Source: Oscheius dolichura (taxonomy: Eukaryota > Nematoda > Chromadorea > Rhabditida > Rhabditidae). Taken from it: 64,000 nucleotides of DNA. Both the position numbers and the translations under genes were made by a program. Shown here piece after piece: positions 11,524 to 21,718 of this stretch. Location of the stretch: assembly GCA_932521035.1 (NCBI GenBank), contig OW051494.1, positions 5,070,001 through 5,134,000 on the forward strand. Reading direction: 5' to 3'. Below the pieces are notes generated by a model. It had not been told where the DNA came from. It made no database searches and was given only the letters and a program-made list of their open reading frames with translations. How positions within the stretch are numbered: position 1 is the first letter of the stretch; every line of letters begins with the position of its first letter.

Positions 11524-13506
11524 TTAATCAATTTTTTCGGATGATTCTTGTTTGTTGTAATCGTAACAACGAAAATAATCCAGTCTAAAATATGGTAAAT
11601 TATACCACTAAAGAGCTTACGTTTTAAGTATTTTCATGCGAACCGGCGTAGTTAAATGGGTACAAACTGATACTATAGACACAAACGCAAATAATATGTT
11701 GTATGCAAGTACTAAGCGGAAATTCGTTAGCCAGTTTAGAGCACCGTAGTGACCCATAAGTTTAAATGTAGTCAGTCCTAAAGAAAGTTAGCATTTTAAA
11801 AAATACATACCAAGAATATTTGCTAATACGGGAAATGCTGAACTTAGAATGAGCACAACGCTGCAGTTTATTATTATAGCAGTCATCGAAGTGGATTTTT
11901 CCTTTGGTCTTAATAAACGCACATAAGGAACAGAATAAATTCCGACTAGCGACGATATCATAATATATCTAAAGCAGCTCATTAACAAGTTTGCGACATA
12001 ACGAACATGATAATGGCATTTTCAACAGCCATACCAGCAACTCCGAGAAAATGTCCCTCGACTCCTTGAGAGATATCGTAAACGGGAAGTCTGCTATATC
12101 CAAACATGTGTTTTAATATGTTAAAAATAATCATCATCAATGTGATCCCCTTCAAAACAATGTTTGAAATGTCAGAAAACTTACAGTAAAGACGAATGTG
12201 CCAAAGATGAACATGGGATATTTCAACGTATTCATAACTTGTTGGTACCAAGATTTATCACGTAATGGAACCCAAAACGAAAACCCATCGATTAAAACAA
12301 AAATATTCAATTCGATCACCTTTTTTGCCTGGTCAAATTCCTGTTTCATCCACGAAGAAGGTGTTTTTATTTCATTTGCGTCTCCAGCTTCGGGAAAGGC
12401 TCTATTAGGAAAGAATCCATTCATAAGAGGAAGTTCATCTTTTCCGGAACTTCTGGCATGGTAACGGTGACTGCTACTTTTAGAAGAAGATGGTGTTGAA
12501 ACTAAGAGAAAGTAAACTTTATACGTATCTACAATTACCTTTACGCAGTCCTTGACTTTTAAATTGAGCATACTGTTTTTCAAGCCGCGCGATAACAGCT
12601 GTTTCTTCTAAATCCGATGAAGACATCTAGAAAAAAAATAAGCACAATACAATCAATTACTGTTGCTATCTCATTGACGACTGTAAACATTTGGGCAAAC
12701 CCGAGTGGAGCAGAAATAAGAAGAAGAACAATACCGAACAGTGACACACAAGAGTAAATTAACTGCAAATTCACATGTCTAATGCTGAGTAGGGAAACCT
12801 TAAATTATTTCAACGAATTATGATAGCGGTCTTACGCTCCATCCAACTAGAGTAAGTATAAGGTCTCCAAGGCAGAGAATAAATACAATTAATAAGACGC
12901 AAACTGCAAGGGTTTCATATACCCGTTGCATTATACTCTGGAAAAAAAATTTAAAATGTGAAATGAACTGTGAACACTTACATTTTTACCTTTCCGAAAA
13001 CCACTGGATTCTAAAAAGAAATAACTAAAAGGTAAGAGGACAAAAAGGCTCAAATTTGAAAGTATAAAAACATAATCCCACAACGTGTTGATTAAGGGTA
13101 GCGATAACCACTAGAATAAATTAATTTTAAAATAGAACAACCTCACCTGTATATAATAATTAGCTTCATATCGATGGAGTAATTCAGACCCGACAATGGA
13201 AAATGGCAGTAGGGTTATAGATCCTAACGATGTAGCCAACGAAAATGTACATATCCAAACACTGAAAACGTAATGATTTCTTGTCTATTCGTTTAGTCAC
13301 CTTATTCTATAAACAAAATAGTCTTCTTCCCCGGCGTAAAGGGAATCATTGTCCGCCTTAGACTTATATTTACGTATTATCCAATAAGAAATAAAATAAA
13401 GTGTTATAAAGAATAATAAAGCGATCTGCAAATAAATTTTGACGAAAAAAAACCTTACAATTTGTTGTCTGACAAAAGAGTAGAACTCTCGCTCTTGCCT
13501 CTCCAT
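11524..13506 (-). CDS. LMBR1: LMBR1/LIMR-type multipass membrane protein
   Basis: Member of the LMBR1/lipocalin-receptor family of nine-helix plasma-membrane proteins (LMBR1, LMBR1L). The N-terminus FYSFVRQQIVRF, then FITLYFISYWIIRKYKSKAD, matches the vertebrate start HSQVRESTICFL..YKRKSDEQ. Later landmarks are LLPFSIVGSELL, ANYYIQWL, LSLFVLLPFSYFFLESSGF, GFAQMFTVV, AGMAVENAIIMFVM, VPYVRLLRPK, TAIIINCSVVLILSSAFPVL and GALNWLTNFRLVLAYN. The central loop is coiled-coil-like and holds a Ser-rich insert. Introns are 35-45 nt. I chose ATG 13506 because it aligns with the family start and follows a 3' splice site (AG at 13593-13594); the codons upstream of that AG are intronic. The last exon adds a short hydrophilic tail ending at TAA 11524-11526. 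Confidence 0.88.
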
Positions 13507-13592
13507 TTCCTGAATCCGGTGGTGTTCTTCATCCTCAGGAGAAGGTCCCCACAGGGTCGAAAGACCCGCTGTTGCGATATCCCAGAACAGCT

Positions 13593-13594
13593 CT
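13593..13594 (-). promoter_or_regulatory. 3' splice acceptor upstream of LMBR1 ATG
   Basis: Minus-strand CTTTCTTTCTCTTTCAG ends here, 86 nt before the LMBR1 start. It marks the 5' end of the first coding exon and could take a spliced leader or an upstream non-coding exon. Confidence 0.5.
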
Positions 13595-13919
13595 GAAAGA
13601 GAAAGAAAGTTCTTATCATCGATAAAAAAAACAGGGATGCTTCTCAAAACAACAAGCGGGAATAAGAGAACGCGCGCATTTACTATTTGAACTGGGGTCG
13701 TGCTGGAACCAAGCAGCTGCTCGATTGTTCCCCTTTACGGACGGGAGAGTCTAAAATGATTACGGGGAAAATGTCAACACTTTGCAGTCAATATACTCCC
13801 GAAGAAAATCAAAGGTCTCATTTTTACCCGTTTCATGTGACCCTTTGTGTACACTCCGAGTCCCGTTTAGATTGATCCCGTTCTCAGAAGAGTTGGGCTA
13901 ACTGAGTATCGACAGATAT

Positions 13920-14180
13920 TAAAATTTAGATTATGGGAAAAATCCAGAATCGCCCCCCATTCTGGACCCCCGCGTCCGCCCAGGGCCCCCACCAGTGCTA
14001 AAACCGCTGTGTGGGTCACGATTCTGGAGTCCCCAAGGTGGGGGCCTATTTTGGTGAATAACAGGTGTGGGGGCTTGTTCTGGAATCCACATTGCCTCCC
14101 CATAATAGAAAATGGGGGATCATTCTGGATCTACCTGGCATTCTTCCAGATTCGACCTCCACGACCTCCAGTGGCCGTAT
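13920..14180. repeat. cluster of degenerate short repeats
   Basis: The core ATTCTGGA recurs at least four times with G- or C-rich runs nearby (CCATTCTGGACCCCC, CGATTCTGGAGTCCCC, GTTCTGGAATCC, CATTCTGGATC), partly as inverted pairs such as CCAGAAT..ATTCTGG. The stretch is non-coding, sits upstream of LMBR1 and downstream of the ACBD5-like gene, and is far more GC-rich than its flanks. Confidence 0.5.
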
Positions 14181-14187
14181 GCAATCA

Positions 14188-14325
14188 ACCACCCGGGTGC
14201 CACACGGGCGCGCCCGGGAGCCTCCCGCCGGGTAGACAATCACCCGGGTAAAGATTTGGTATGCAATCAAATACCCAGGTAAAATTCGACCTGCCCGGCA
14301 GCCTCCCGGGTGGCACCCGGGTGGT
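14188..14325. repeat. imperfect inverted repeat
   Basis: ACCACCCGGGTGCCAC at the left and GTGGCACCCGGGTGGT at the right are reverse complements, each followed inward by CCCGGGAG-type blocks. Inside, TATGCAATCAA occurs twice in direct orientation. It resembles a GC-rich foldback or MITE remnant. Confidence 0.65.
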
Positions 14326-14375
14326 AACTTGTTCATGTGTCTTGTACTACTAGTACTGTAGAAAGGAAAGAATAT

Positions 14376-14381
14376 TTTATT
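14376..14381 (-). terminator. polyA signal overlapping the stop codon
   Basis: On the minus strand the stop TAA of the ACBD5-like gene is embedded in AATAAA. Confidence 0.55.
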
Positions 14382-15431
14382 GAAGGGCACGACGCTTGAT
14401 ATATTTCATGAGCAAATGAGCAATAAACGGCCAAACAACGAAGAAAAATATCGTTGTCCAGGAGATCCCTTTTGGAACGAACATATAAACCGTCTGTAAA
14501 TCTAATTTTTGATGTTGCTATACGACATCTTACCGCTTTTCGGAACACACTTAGTAAAGAGGAGTGGCGTTGTTCCACTGCTGTTGAAAGTCGCTCAATT
14601 TGTTCGGAAATGTTCTAAAGCATTTTCAGATTCGTGTCGGCGTATATATATATATACCTTCAACTCGGCTTCTACTCTCTCACAATATGTGTTCAGATCG
14701 GTGAGTTTTTTAGGTGGAGACGATTCCTGTATGTCATAAGAAGACGACCTACTGTCTCTTCCAACCATTTTCTCATTTCCCTCACCTGGAATGGTTCTCT
14801 TCATCTATGGCGTCTTCGTAATCAGACAAAATTGATGCGGTCGTTGTATTTTCATTCGGAGAAAAAAGAGGCTCTTCGTTTTCTTTTGGTCCTTCTTCCT
14901 CCTTACCATAATATTTTCCGATAATGGCAAACTTAGGAACCATAAACTCAAACAGGGCACCTGCTAGCCACTGCTGAAAAAAACTTTGTTTTATATCAGT
15001 CTGGGGTTCGCCAACCTTTACATCATGACTTTTTTCCACTTCGGTGATTTTATCCAGCAAAACCTCCAAATACTTCTCCATTGCCTGTTCTTTTCCCATG
15101 TTACCATTCTTGTTCCAAGCGTCCCTTCAAATTTTTCTCTTATTCTCTGTCAGAAAATCCTACCATTTGTAACGGTCAACTATGTAGAACACACTGGGTC
15201 TCTTGGTATTGCAAGGACCAACCTTTTTTAATTTACCTTTTTACTACTCTTTGTTACCTTTACTTGCTTGTAGAGGCCGTAAAAAATGAGCTTTTCATCG
15301 TTCGTAACCATTACAGGGCCTGAAAGGCAATAAACAAACTTATCGCGGAGGTCCTTACCGTCTTTTGGCAAGTTTTGAACAATCTCCACGGCAGTATTGA
15401 ACTTTTCCTCCAGGCTTGGTCCATCTTTCAT
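14377..15431 (-). CDS. ACBD5-like tail-anchored acyl-CoA-binding protein
   Basis: N-terminal ACBP domain plus C-terminal membrane anchor, the architecture of ACBD4/ACBD5, which bind long-chain acyl-CoA and tether peroxisomes to the ER through VAP proteins. Exons give FNTAVEIVQNLPKDG, NDEKLIFYGLYKQ, DRYKWDAWNKNG and NMGKEQAMEKYLEVL (ACBP helices). An acidic linker follows with DYEDAID, which fits a FFAT core (acidic, aromatic, x, D, A, x, acidic) for VAP binding, then a coiled coil (YCERVEAELKNISEQIERL) and a terminal hydrophobic segment WTTIFFFVVWPFIAHLLMKY with the basic tail IKRRALQ. The start is ATG 15431. The stop TAA overlaps an AATAAA signal (14376-14381), so the 3' UTR must be very short. 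Peroxisomal targeting is inferred from the family. Confidence 0.85.
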
Positions 15432-15843
15432 TTTCGTGGAAGAAATAATACCGAGTAAGGTCAGAATGTTGCCTCAAAACGTTGGGGGAAAAGACTTTGA
15501 CCAAGGTGTCTGATAAGAAAAGATATCAAACTACGGGGAAAGAGTGGAGTTTAGTTTGGGAAGAGTGAGGCGGAGATGCCCACCGACTTGGACGAATCAC
15601 TACAAGAAAACAATAAGCGGTACAATCGATAATCACCTGCTGATTGACACAAATTGGCAACCCAACTTCTTTGTTTCTGACGGAATGTCTTTCATTTCTG
15701 CTGAAGGTATTATTCAAATAGACATTTGGTCGTTTGGAAGAAGGCAGCCCTAGATATTTGCGTTATCCGACCGGCAAGGGATTAGGCGTACAGTTTTAGT
15801 GGTCATTTCATCGCAGCCGTCATTTCTGTGCGGTTCTTATCCT

Positions 15844-17222
15844 ATGGCTGATCAAAATCGCACTTTGATGTCAAAGTTTAAAAAATTTCTTCGTATGCAA
15901 GAAGCGCAGACCAAGGCCAAGGATAAAAAGGACGAAGACGAACGAAGGTCCGTGCCCCAGGAGAAGAAACAGACCGTCGTACAGGAGAAGAAGCCAGTCC
16001 GGACTAAAAAGCAGAAAAAGTCTTGTTCCAAGCCGAAAGTGGAGAAGGCCAGAAAAATAGAGGACGAAGAGGCTGAAGAATTTGAACCTGTCGAAGGGGC
16101 CCGTCCGGCATTGTGCGTGGGAAAGAGGAAGTCGAAATTAAAATGGAAAAGTGAGGACAGCGACCCGCCGAGCAAGACCGTGGGCACGGTGGACGAGGGG
16201 GATGGCAGCGGCAGCAGGTCGGCCGAGTCGCCGCCTTCCCCTCCCCAGAACGAGCTGAACGTTGAGCCGCTGAAAGATGCCCTGGCCGAGCTGACCTTGG
16301 AGAAGCAGAAACTGAAGGAGACCTGTGAGAGACTGCGCCAGCGAGTGAAGAGAAGGGACAGGAAGATCGAAAAGCTGCAAAAGGAGCTCAAGGCGAAGAA
16401 TTCCGAGGAAGCCGAGGCCGTTGGCACTCCGGCTGCCACCCCGCCGACGGAGAGAATCGTGACACAGATCAAGCAGGAGCTGGAGACGGCCAAGGCCCAG
16501 CTGTCGAAGCAGTCGCACGAGGCGGAGAAGAACAAGGCCGACATGCAAAGGCTGTTAGGAGAAGCCAAGAGGAACACAACGGCAGTCGAGCCGGCGAAAG
16601 ACAAGAAGGCCAAGGACGGGAAGGGGGAAGACGAAGAGACGGTGGGAACGGAGACTTGGCGCCTCTTACGGACATTTTAGGACGAGGCGACGGCGGCCAT
16701 CGCTCTGCGCATTCTAGCCATTATCAAGAGGAATCAGCTGCTTGAGAAGGCCATTCCGCCAAAAGTTGGTTTATAATAAACATATAACTTTATTTGATTA
16801 AAGGAGAATGCAGTCCTTCACCAGTATTTCTCGGCTGGAAGCTCGGCCAAGCTCACCAACGAAGTGCTAACTCTTCTCGATAAAGCCATCGGAACCGGAA
16901 TGGATATTCTTATAAGACGCCCACAGGACCTAGAGGACCCCATTGATAATCAAATCCGAGTACTTCTCAAGGATTCAACAAAGGTAGGAGTTGCTCCAAG
17001 TAATGGAATAGGAATTCCTTTTAGGCCAAGTCCGTCTTACTGGAAGGCATGCTGGCCAATCCTTCGTACATCCCGTATGCATGGGGAGGAGGAACTCGGT
17101 CGAGCCCATCTCAAATCAACAAAAAACCAAAAGAAGCAGCCAACGAGCCATCGAAAGAGCAGAAGAGTAGCCTGGTCAAGAGCGCTAACTCTTCCGTCTA
17201 CTTGTTGTCGCCCGGACAATGA
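15844..17222 (+). CDS. Lys/Glu-rich coiled-coil protein, unrecognised
   Basis: Four exons (15844-16641, 16681-16764, 16804-16983, 17025-17222) give 419 residues in a clean frame. Residues about 1-130 are strongly basic and low-complexity (runs of K, E, D). About 140-250 form a long coiled coil (LKDALAELTLEKQKLKETCE, then KRRDRKIEKLQKELKAK). The C-terminal 150 residues are less charged and look folded: AIALRILAIIKRNQLLEKAI, LHQYFSAGSSAKLTNEVL, LLDKAIGTGMDILI, then a Ser/Lys tail. The start is ATG 15844; the open frame upstream of it has no ATG. The basic N-terminus suggests a nuclear or nucleolar protein, but I do not recognise a family. It is divergent from the ACBD5-like gene (412 bp apart) and convergent with POP5 (82 bp apart). 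AATAAA at 17235-17240 follows the stop. Confidence 0.75.
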
Positions 17223-17234
17223 TAAAAGAGTCGA

Positions 17235-17240
17235 AATAAA
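17235..17240 (+). terminator. polyA signal of the coiled-coil gene
   Basis: AATAAA 13 nt past the stop at 17222. Confidence 0.6.
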
Positions 17241-17304
17241 AAATACTCGAAAAACTTGTATAATAGTATAACATGACAATAATTTAAACTCTGTAGTATT
17301 ATAA

Positions 17305-17831
17305 CTATTGCTTCCCAGATACAGCATGAATTGCTTCAAGAATAGAGCTTTTAATCGCTGAAATCGGACATAAATACAGAATAAAAACGAAGGTACTTTC
17401 ACTTTCTGCGGATTCATAAGCACAATAAAGTTCTTTTCGTCTCCAATTTATGAGGGCTTTCTCGCAAGATCGTATACTCCTTCCTAAAGAATGCTAGTAG
17501 TGTCAACAATTTACCAGAAAATAAAGTTCTGCAGATAATAGGAGACCCCATAATAGAAATCAAAAAAGGTAATGCACTTGTTACAAATTTTTCCACGGAT
17601 GTTTCTATTTTAATTAGGCAAATGTCTAGCTCTGCTAATTTAATCTAAAGACGTTTATTTTGTAAAGCATCTCACTGTTATTGATGCTTTAACTGCAGCA
17701 TATCCGTAGTCGCCATGCATATCTCCAATTAGTTTAATTAATTCTCGAAATAATTGAGTTGCTTCTATTTTGGCCTGGGCTTGAGATTGCAGAATTTGAA
17801 CCAGAAGATAACGAGCTTTTTGTTTTACCAT
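17305..17831 (-). CDS. POP5: RNase P/MRP subunit POP5
   Basis: Small protein subunit of nuclear RNase P and RNase MRP, which process tRNA 5' ends and pre-rRNA. The N-terminus MVKQKARYLLVQIL matches human MVRFKHRYLLCEL; then LFRELIKLIGDMHGDYGYAA, IKLAELDICLIKIE, VEKFVTSALPFLISIMG and GRSIRSCEKALINWRR, which follow the POP5 RNP-like fold in order (human WSALPFITYL..GTIRTCQKFLIQYNRRQ). Two introns of about 31 nt split it. ATG 17831 directly follows TTGCAG (AG at 17832-17833). It lies only 98 bp downstream of the NARS2 stop on the same strand, which with that acceptor suggests polycistronic transcription. It ends at TAG 17305-17307. Confidence 0.85.
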
Positions 17832-17915
17832 CTGCAAGATTAAGCCAATAAAAATTTTTTTTGATAGAAACAGGGTGAAATCCTATTTTCAAAAGGTAAA
17901 CATCGCTTATAAGTT

Positions 17916-17921
17916 TTTATT
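17916..17921 (-). terminator. polyA signal between NARS2 and POP5
   Basis: AATAAA on the minus strand, 9 nt past the NARS2 stop, within the 98-bp gap before POP5. Confidence 0.5.
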
Positions 17922-17929
17922 ATGTAAAA

Positions 17930-19777
17930 CTAACATTGGCAGTGTTTGTACCACCTAGGAAAAGGAATTGTGTCTTTGATATTATAAACTCCAAGGAGAA
18001 CCTGCAGCAATCTTTCAAATCCGATTCCAAACCCTCCGGAAATTGGTTTACCGCGTTTTCGACACTCTTCGTACCTTAAACACTGAAACTTATTTAACAT
18101 GAACAAAATACCATTCAATTGACCCATCTCGCAGTTGTAGACTTTCAACAGACGGCTCACGAATTGATCCACCAGCCAGCTCACCAACTACCGGACATAA
18201 AAGATCAAAGGATTCCGTCTACAAACATTATTCGCGAAAAACGAAAGGCCTACGAATTCATTATCCGAGGTTCTCTTCATGTAAAACGGTTTTTGGGCAC
18301 TAGGAAAATTTGTAATAAACACTGGCGATTGGACATATTCAACCTAAAAAAACGTTATTTCTTATATCTGGAGAAAAAACCAAGAATGTTTCATTTTTCT
18401 TGCTCAGACCATCCGGAGAAATTGCTTCATTTTTCGAGCGCAGTATTTCGACGGCTTCAGTGTAAGTTAAACGTGGATACATATCCATTTTGGCTATTTT
18501 TTCTAAGACTTGCCTATGGTTCTAAATAATAAATAAATTTAATAATACACTCATATAAAGTACTTTTTCCGAATAATGAGAAAGTGCACAGAAATCTTCT
18601 TCGAGCCGCTTCTCAGATAGTATTGAAGAAGAGCAGGTTTTCAAGTAGTCGGTAACAAGAATAAGAAGCAAATCCAGTTTCTATAAGGAAGACGTTGATC
18701 TAAATAGTCCATGCCAAGCTCAAATTAGTACAAAAAGGGCCTTTTGTTGAAGCAACGATGAAAGCTCTAAGTTATAATGATTCACTGAACAAACCTCGGC
18801 GAAAGCGATTTCTGCTTCTATCATTTTGAATTCTGTAAGGTGAGACCGGCTCTGCTGTTTATCTGCCCGAAAGGCACTGCTAAATGTATAGGCTCTAGCG
18901 ACTCCACTTAATCCATAGTTATTAGGCTTCGGCATAACATACCTTGTTACTGCTTCTAAATGAAGTTGGCCACTCACAGATAAATAAATTTGTTTATCGC
19001 CAAAAAATGAATTTGAAGCTGATCCTCGATTCTATAAAACAATAAAGAGAAACGGAACGAAATTACCATAATACTAAATGTTTCACCTGCTCCTTCACAA
19101 TCATTTGTTGTTAATGCCGGCGTATCAATATGAATAAAATCCCTTTGCTGTAAAAAAAACTTTAAAGGAAAATGTAATCAACGTACCGACCATAAAGAAA
19201 TCATTAGTAATTTTCGTTAATTGAGATCGAAGTCTCAGTAACGCTGTAAAAGATGCTGATTTTGCTCGTAAATGAATCTTTTTCCGTATATTATCTGGCA
19301 TGAGGCAACTATACCGAGGCTGTAAAAAGATGAGAAATAGCTCAACATTCTCATGAACTTACGTCCTCATCATTCGCCATTATTACCATTGAACTAGCCA
19401 ATAACTCCATCATTTGTTGTGATCCCTGACTTGGCTGCCAGCTACCTAGCACTCTGATAGCTGCTCCAACAGGTACTATGATAATGTTAGGTTATATAGA
19501 GACACAAACCTACTTGTATGCTGTACATTCTTAGGAACGACTACTTGAACTGTTTTAGAAGACAAACCATCATTAATCCATACAAAATTAACGGTGCCTC
19601 TCTTTTGAGATCGTTTAACCCAACCCTAAAGTTCCTGCTAAAATATATTGATAAATTATGTACCTCTATATTGACATTTCCTTGTGTAGTAGTTGAAGCG
19701 GCGATTTGATGTATACTCATGTTAGACAATGCAGCAGAAGAAAAAAGACGTCTTACAAACAAAGGCAAGTAGGTCAT
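17930..19777 (-). CDS. NARS2: mitochondrial asparaginyl-tRNA synthetase
   Basis: Class IIb aminoacyl-tRNA synthetase charging mitochondrial tRNA-Asn. The start [18 protein letters not shown] is an arginine/serine-rich presequence. An anticodon-binding OB fold follows ([20 protein letters not shown]), then motif 2 and surroundings ([38 protein letters not shown]) and motif 3 ([27 protein letters not shown]). The ending [12 protein letters not shown] resembles human NARS2 IPFPRFPHSCLL rather than cytosolic NARS1. It has many introns of 30-40 nt. ATG 19777 is preceded by TTGCAG 5 nt upstream (AG at 19783-19784). It is divergent from the SUN gene with 314 bp between the starts. Confidence 0.9.
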
Positions 19778-20091
19778 GACTCCTGCAATTTAAATTTGAT
19801 CATGAAAATATTCACAAAGAAGAAGAAAGGGACCAGATATTGACGCAATACATCACTTCCCCGAAGTAATTCAAATATTCTTTTAATCATTTTTTCCCGC
19901 CACCGGGTTTGATTCAAGAAAAAAGATTGGGTTTGTGGATCACTCAATTGAGCCAATTTTTAGATCTATAAAAAGTTGCTTCATTTTGGATCATTTGAAG
20001 CTATGAATTCATCGTTGGTAGGAGAACATTTTATATATGTAAACGGTTCTTGCAGAATATTTCTGGATCAAGAGAACATTCTCATATGAGG

Positions 20092-21485
20092 ATGAGCTCT
20101 TTTGAGAAAATTGCCTTGCGCACACAAATTGTGTAAGTGCATACGAGGCATCTCTAGAAGATATTGCAGGTATTTTACTGCATCTCGCTATTGGTATCGA
20201 TGGTCAAAGTATGTAACATTTAAAAGCGCTATAATCCTTCTTACGCTTTTTCTAAGTTATTTCTACATGACGGGTAGGAGTTTTATGCACGTTAAAGTAT
20301 TTTTTTCAGGCGCATTTAGTTCGACCACTAATCAGATTGCACACTACATCCAGACACAGTTCAAACCTGAGGATATTATGGAAGCTCATTCAACTATTTG
20401 GAGGTTACGCTTGGAGCAGGCTAGAGGATATAAAGGTATAATAAGGGTTAGATGTTCAGGATAAATACGAGCAAGCACTGAAAAGCGTTCAAGATTATAT
20501 GTACAAAATGACGGAGCAATTGGAAAGCTTGAAAGGCGCCTTTAAAGAAGTTAGTAGTTAAACAGTATTGCTGGGCTCTAGCCTTGGTTGTATTGGATGT
20601 AACCAACTTTTACAGCTTAATGGCACTACGTTTAATCAACTGTATAACGATGGAACAAAGTATGAATCGTTATCGCAAATGGAAGCCGATATACGAAATT
20701 TGGAGCTCCGATTTGAAAAGGTTGGCTTCACATAACGTTTTATTTACCACAAACAGGTTCAAGATGATATAGCTGATGTCATAGATATCAAAGAGGCAGT
20801 TTGTACTGCTATTCCTGCTACTATTCCAAAACCAGTATTAAACAATTTAGCCAGCAGACAAAATGGTACAGTTACTCTTCGCTATTATTTAATTTATGAA
20901 CAGGTGCACGAGTAATACCTGAATTGTCGTCTTCACCTATTGCAGAAAAGTCGTACTATCATAAGATATACAACTTTTTCTTCGATAGAAATACTCTGCA
21001 ATGGCCCATAACCGTAATTCCTTCTTTGAATGTCTATTAATCTTGATAGTACAGGATCGTACTGTTATGCTAAGCGGCGATGCTTACTGTTTTGAAGGTA
21101 TGGATGGCATTCTAACAATTGACCTTTCTGTGGCTGCCAGAATCTCGAAAATCGTTTATGAACATTTTTACTGGAGCAACAAGGTTCCGCTTAGTTCTCC
21201 TATGAGATATACCGTTCAAGTTTGCTAACTTGAACAGAAACAGTATTTATATTATTCTAGGCATGTTTAGATCTACAATGTAACAGCACAGAGTTTCTCG
21301 GCGAATGCTTATATATGGTTCATTATGATTTAATTGCTCAGGAATGCGAACTAATGGTTCGGTATCAAATTGTTTTTCTATACACTCTTTAGAAACCTTC
21401 ATCGGAAGTGAAGCGCATTCAGTTGCATTTTATTGCAAATCATGGACAAAATTATACTTGTATCTACAATGTCAAGGTTTTCTAG
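20092..21485 (+). CDS. SUN-domain nuclear envelope protein
   Basis: Inner-nuclear-membrane SUN protein, the half of the LINC complex that binds KASH peptides in the perinuclear space. Short N-terminus, one transmembrane segment (KSAIILLTLFLSYFYMTG), coiled coil (DKYEQALKSVQDYMYKMTEQ; QMEADIRNLELRFEK), then a C-terminal SUN domain: GDAYCFEGMDGILTIDLSV, ARISKIVYEHFYW, SSPMRYTVQ, TEFLGECLY, and HFIANHGQNYTCIYNVKVF at the very end, matching the SUN ending YTCLYRFRVHG. Introns are extremely short: 20133-20157 (25 nt), 20436-20459 (24 nt), 21032-21054 (23 nt). After the transmembrane exon the phase closes only if the acceptor at 20318-20319 is used rather than 20308-20309, so that join is uncertain. 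The start could also be further upstream. Confidence 0.85.
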
Positions 21486-21718
21486 AAATACCGCAAGATT
21501 ACTTCGCACCCTAAACAGTTACATATACACAAATGAATTTTCATTCATTATTGTTATCTTCTTTAAAATAGATGCTCAACAACAGTTTTAAATTATTTTA
21601 AAAGGGATCGTAGCTTTATTTTAAAAAAAGTGAAGTAGCAACGCAATGAAGAGTAATATTTTCGTCTACACGCTATCATAATTGTTTACGAAATGTTGTT
21701 GATTTTATTACTTTAGTT

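Noticed and set aside
15852..16613. 253-codon minus-strand frame inside the coiled-coil gene
   Set aside because: It is a Ser/Phe-rich shadow of the Lys/Glu-rich plus-strand exon.
19774..19956. minus-strand frame upstream of NARS2
   Set aside because: It starts at a TTG, ends in a hydrophobic run in the divergent promoter region and does not connect to any exon.
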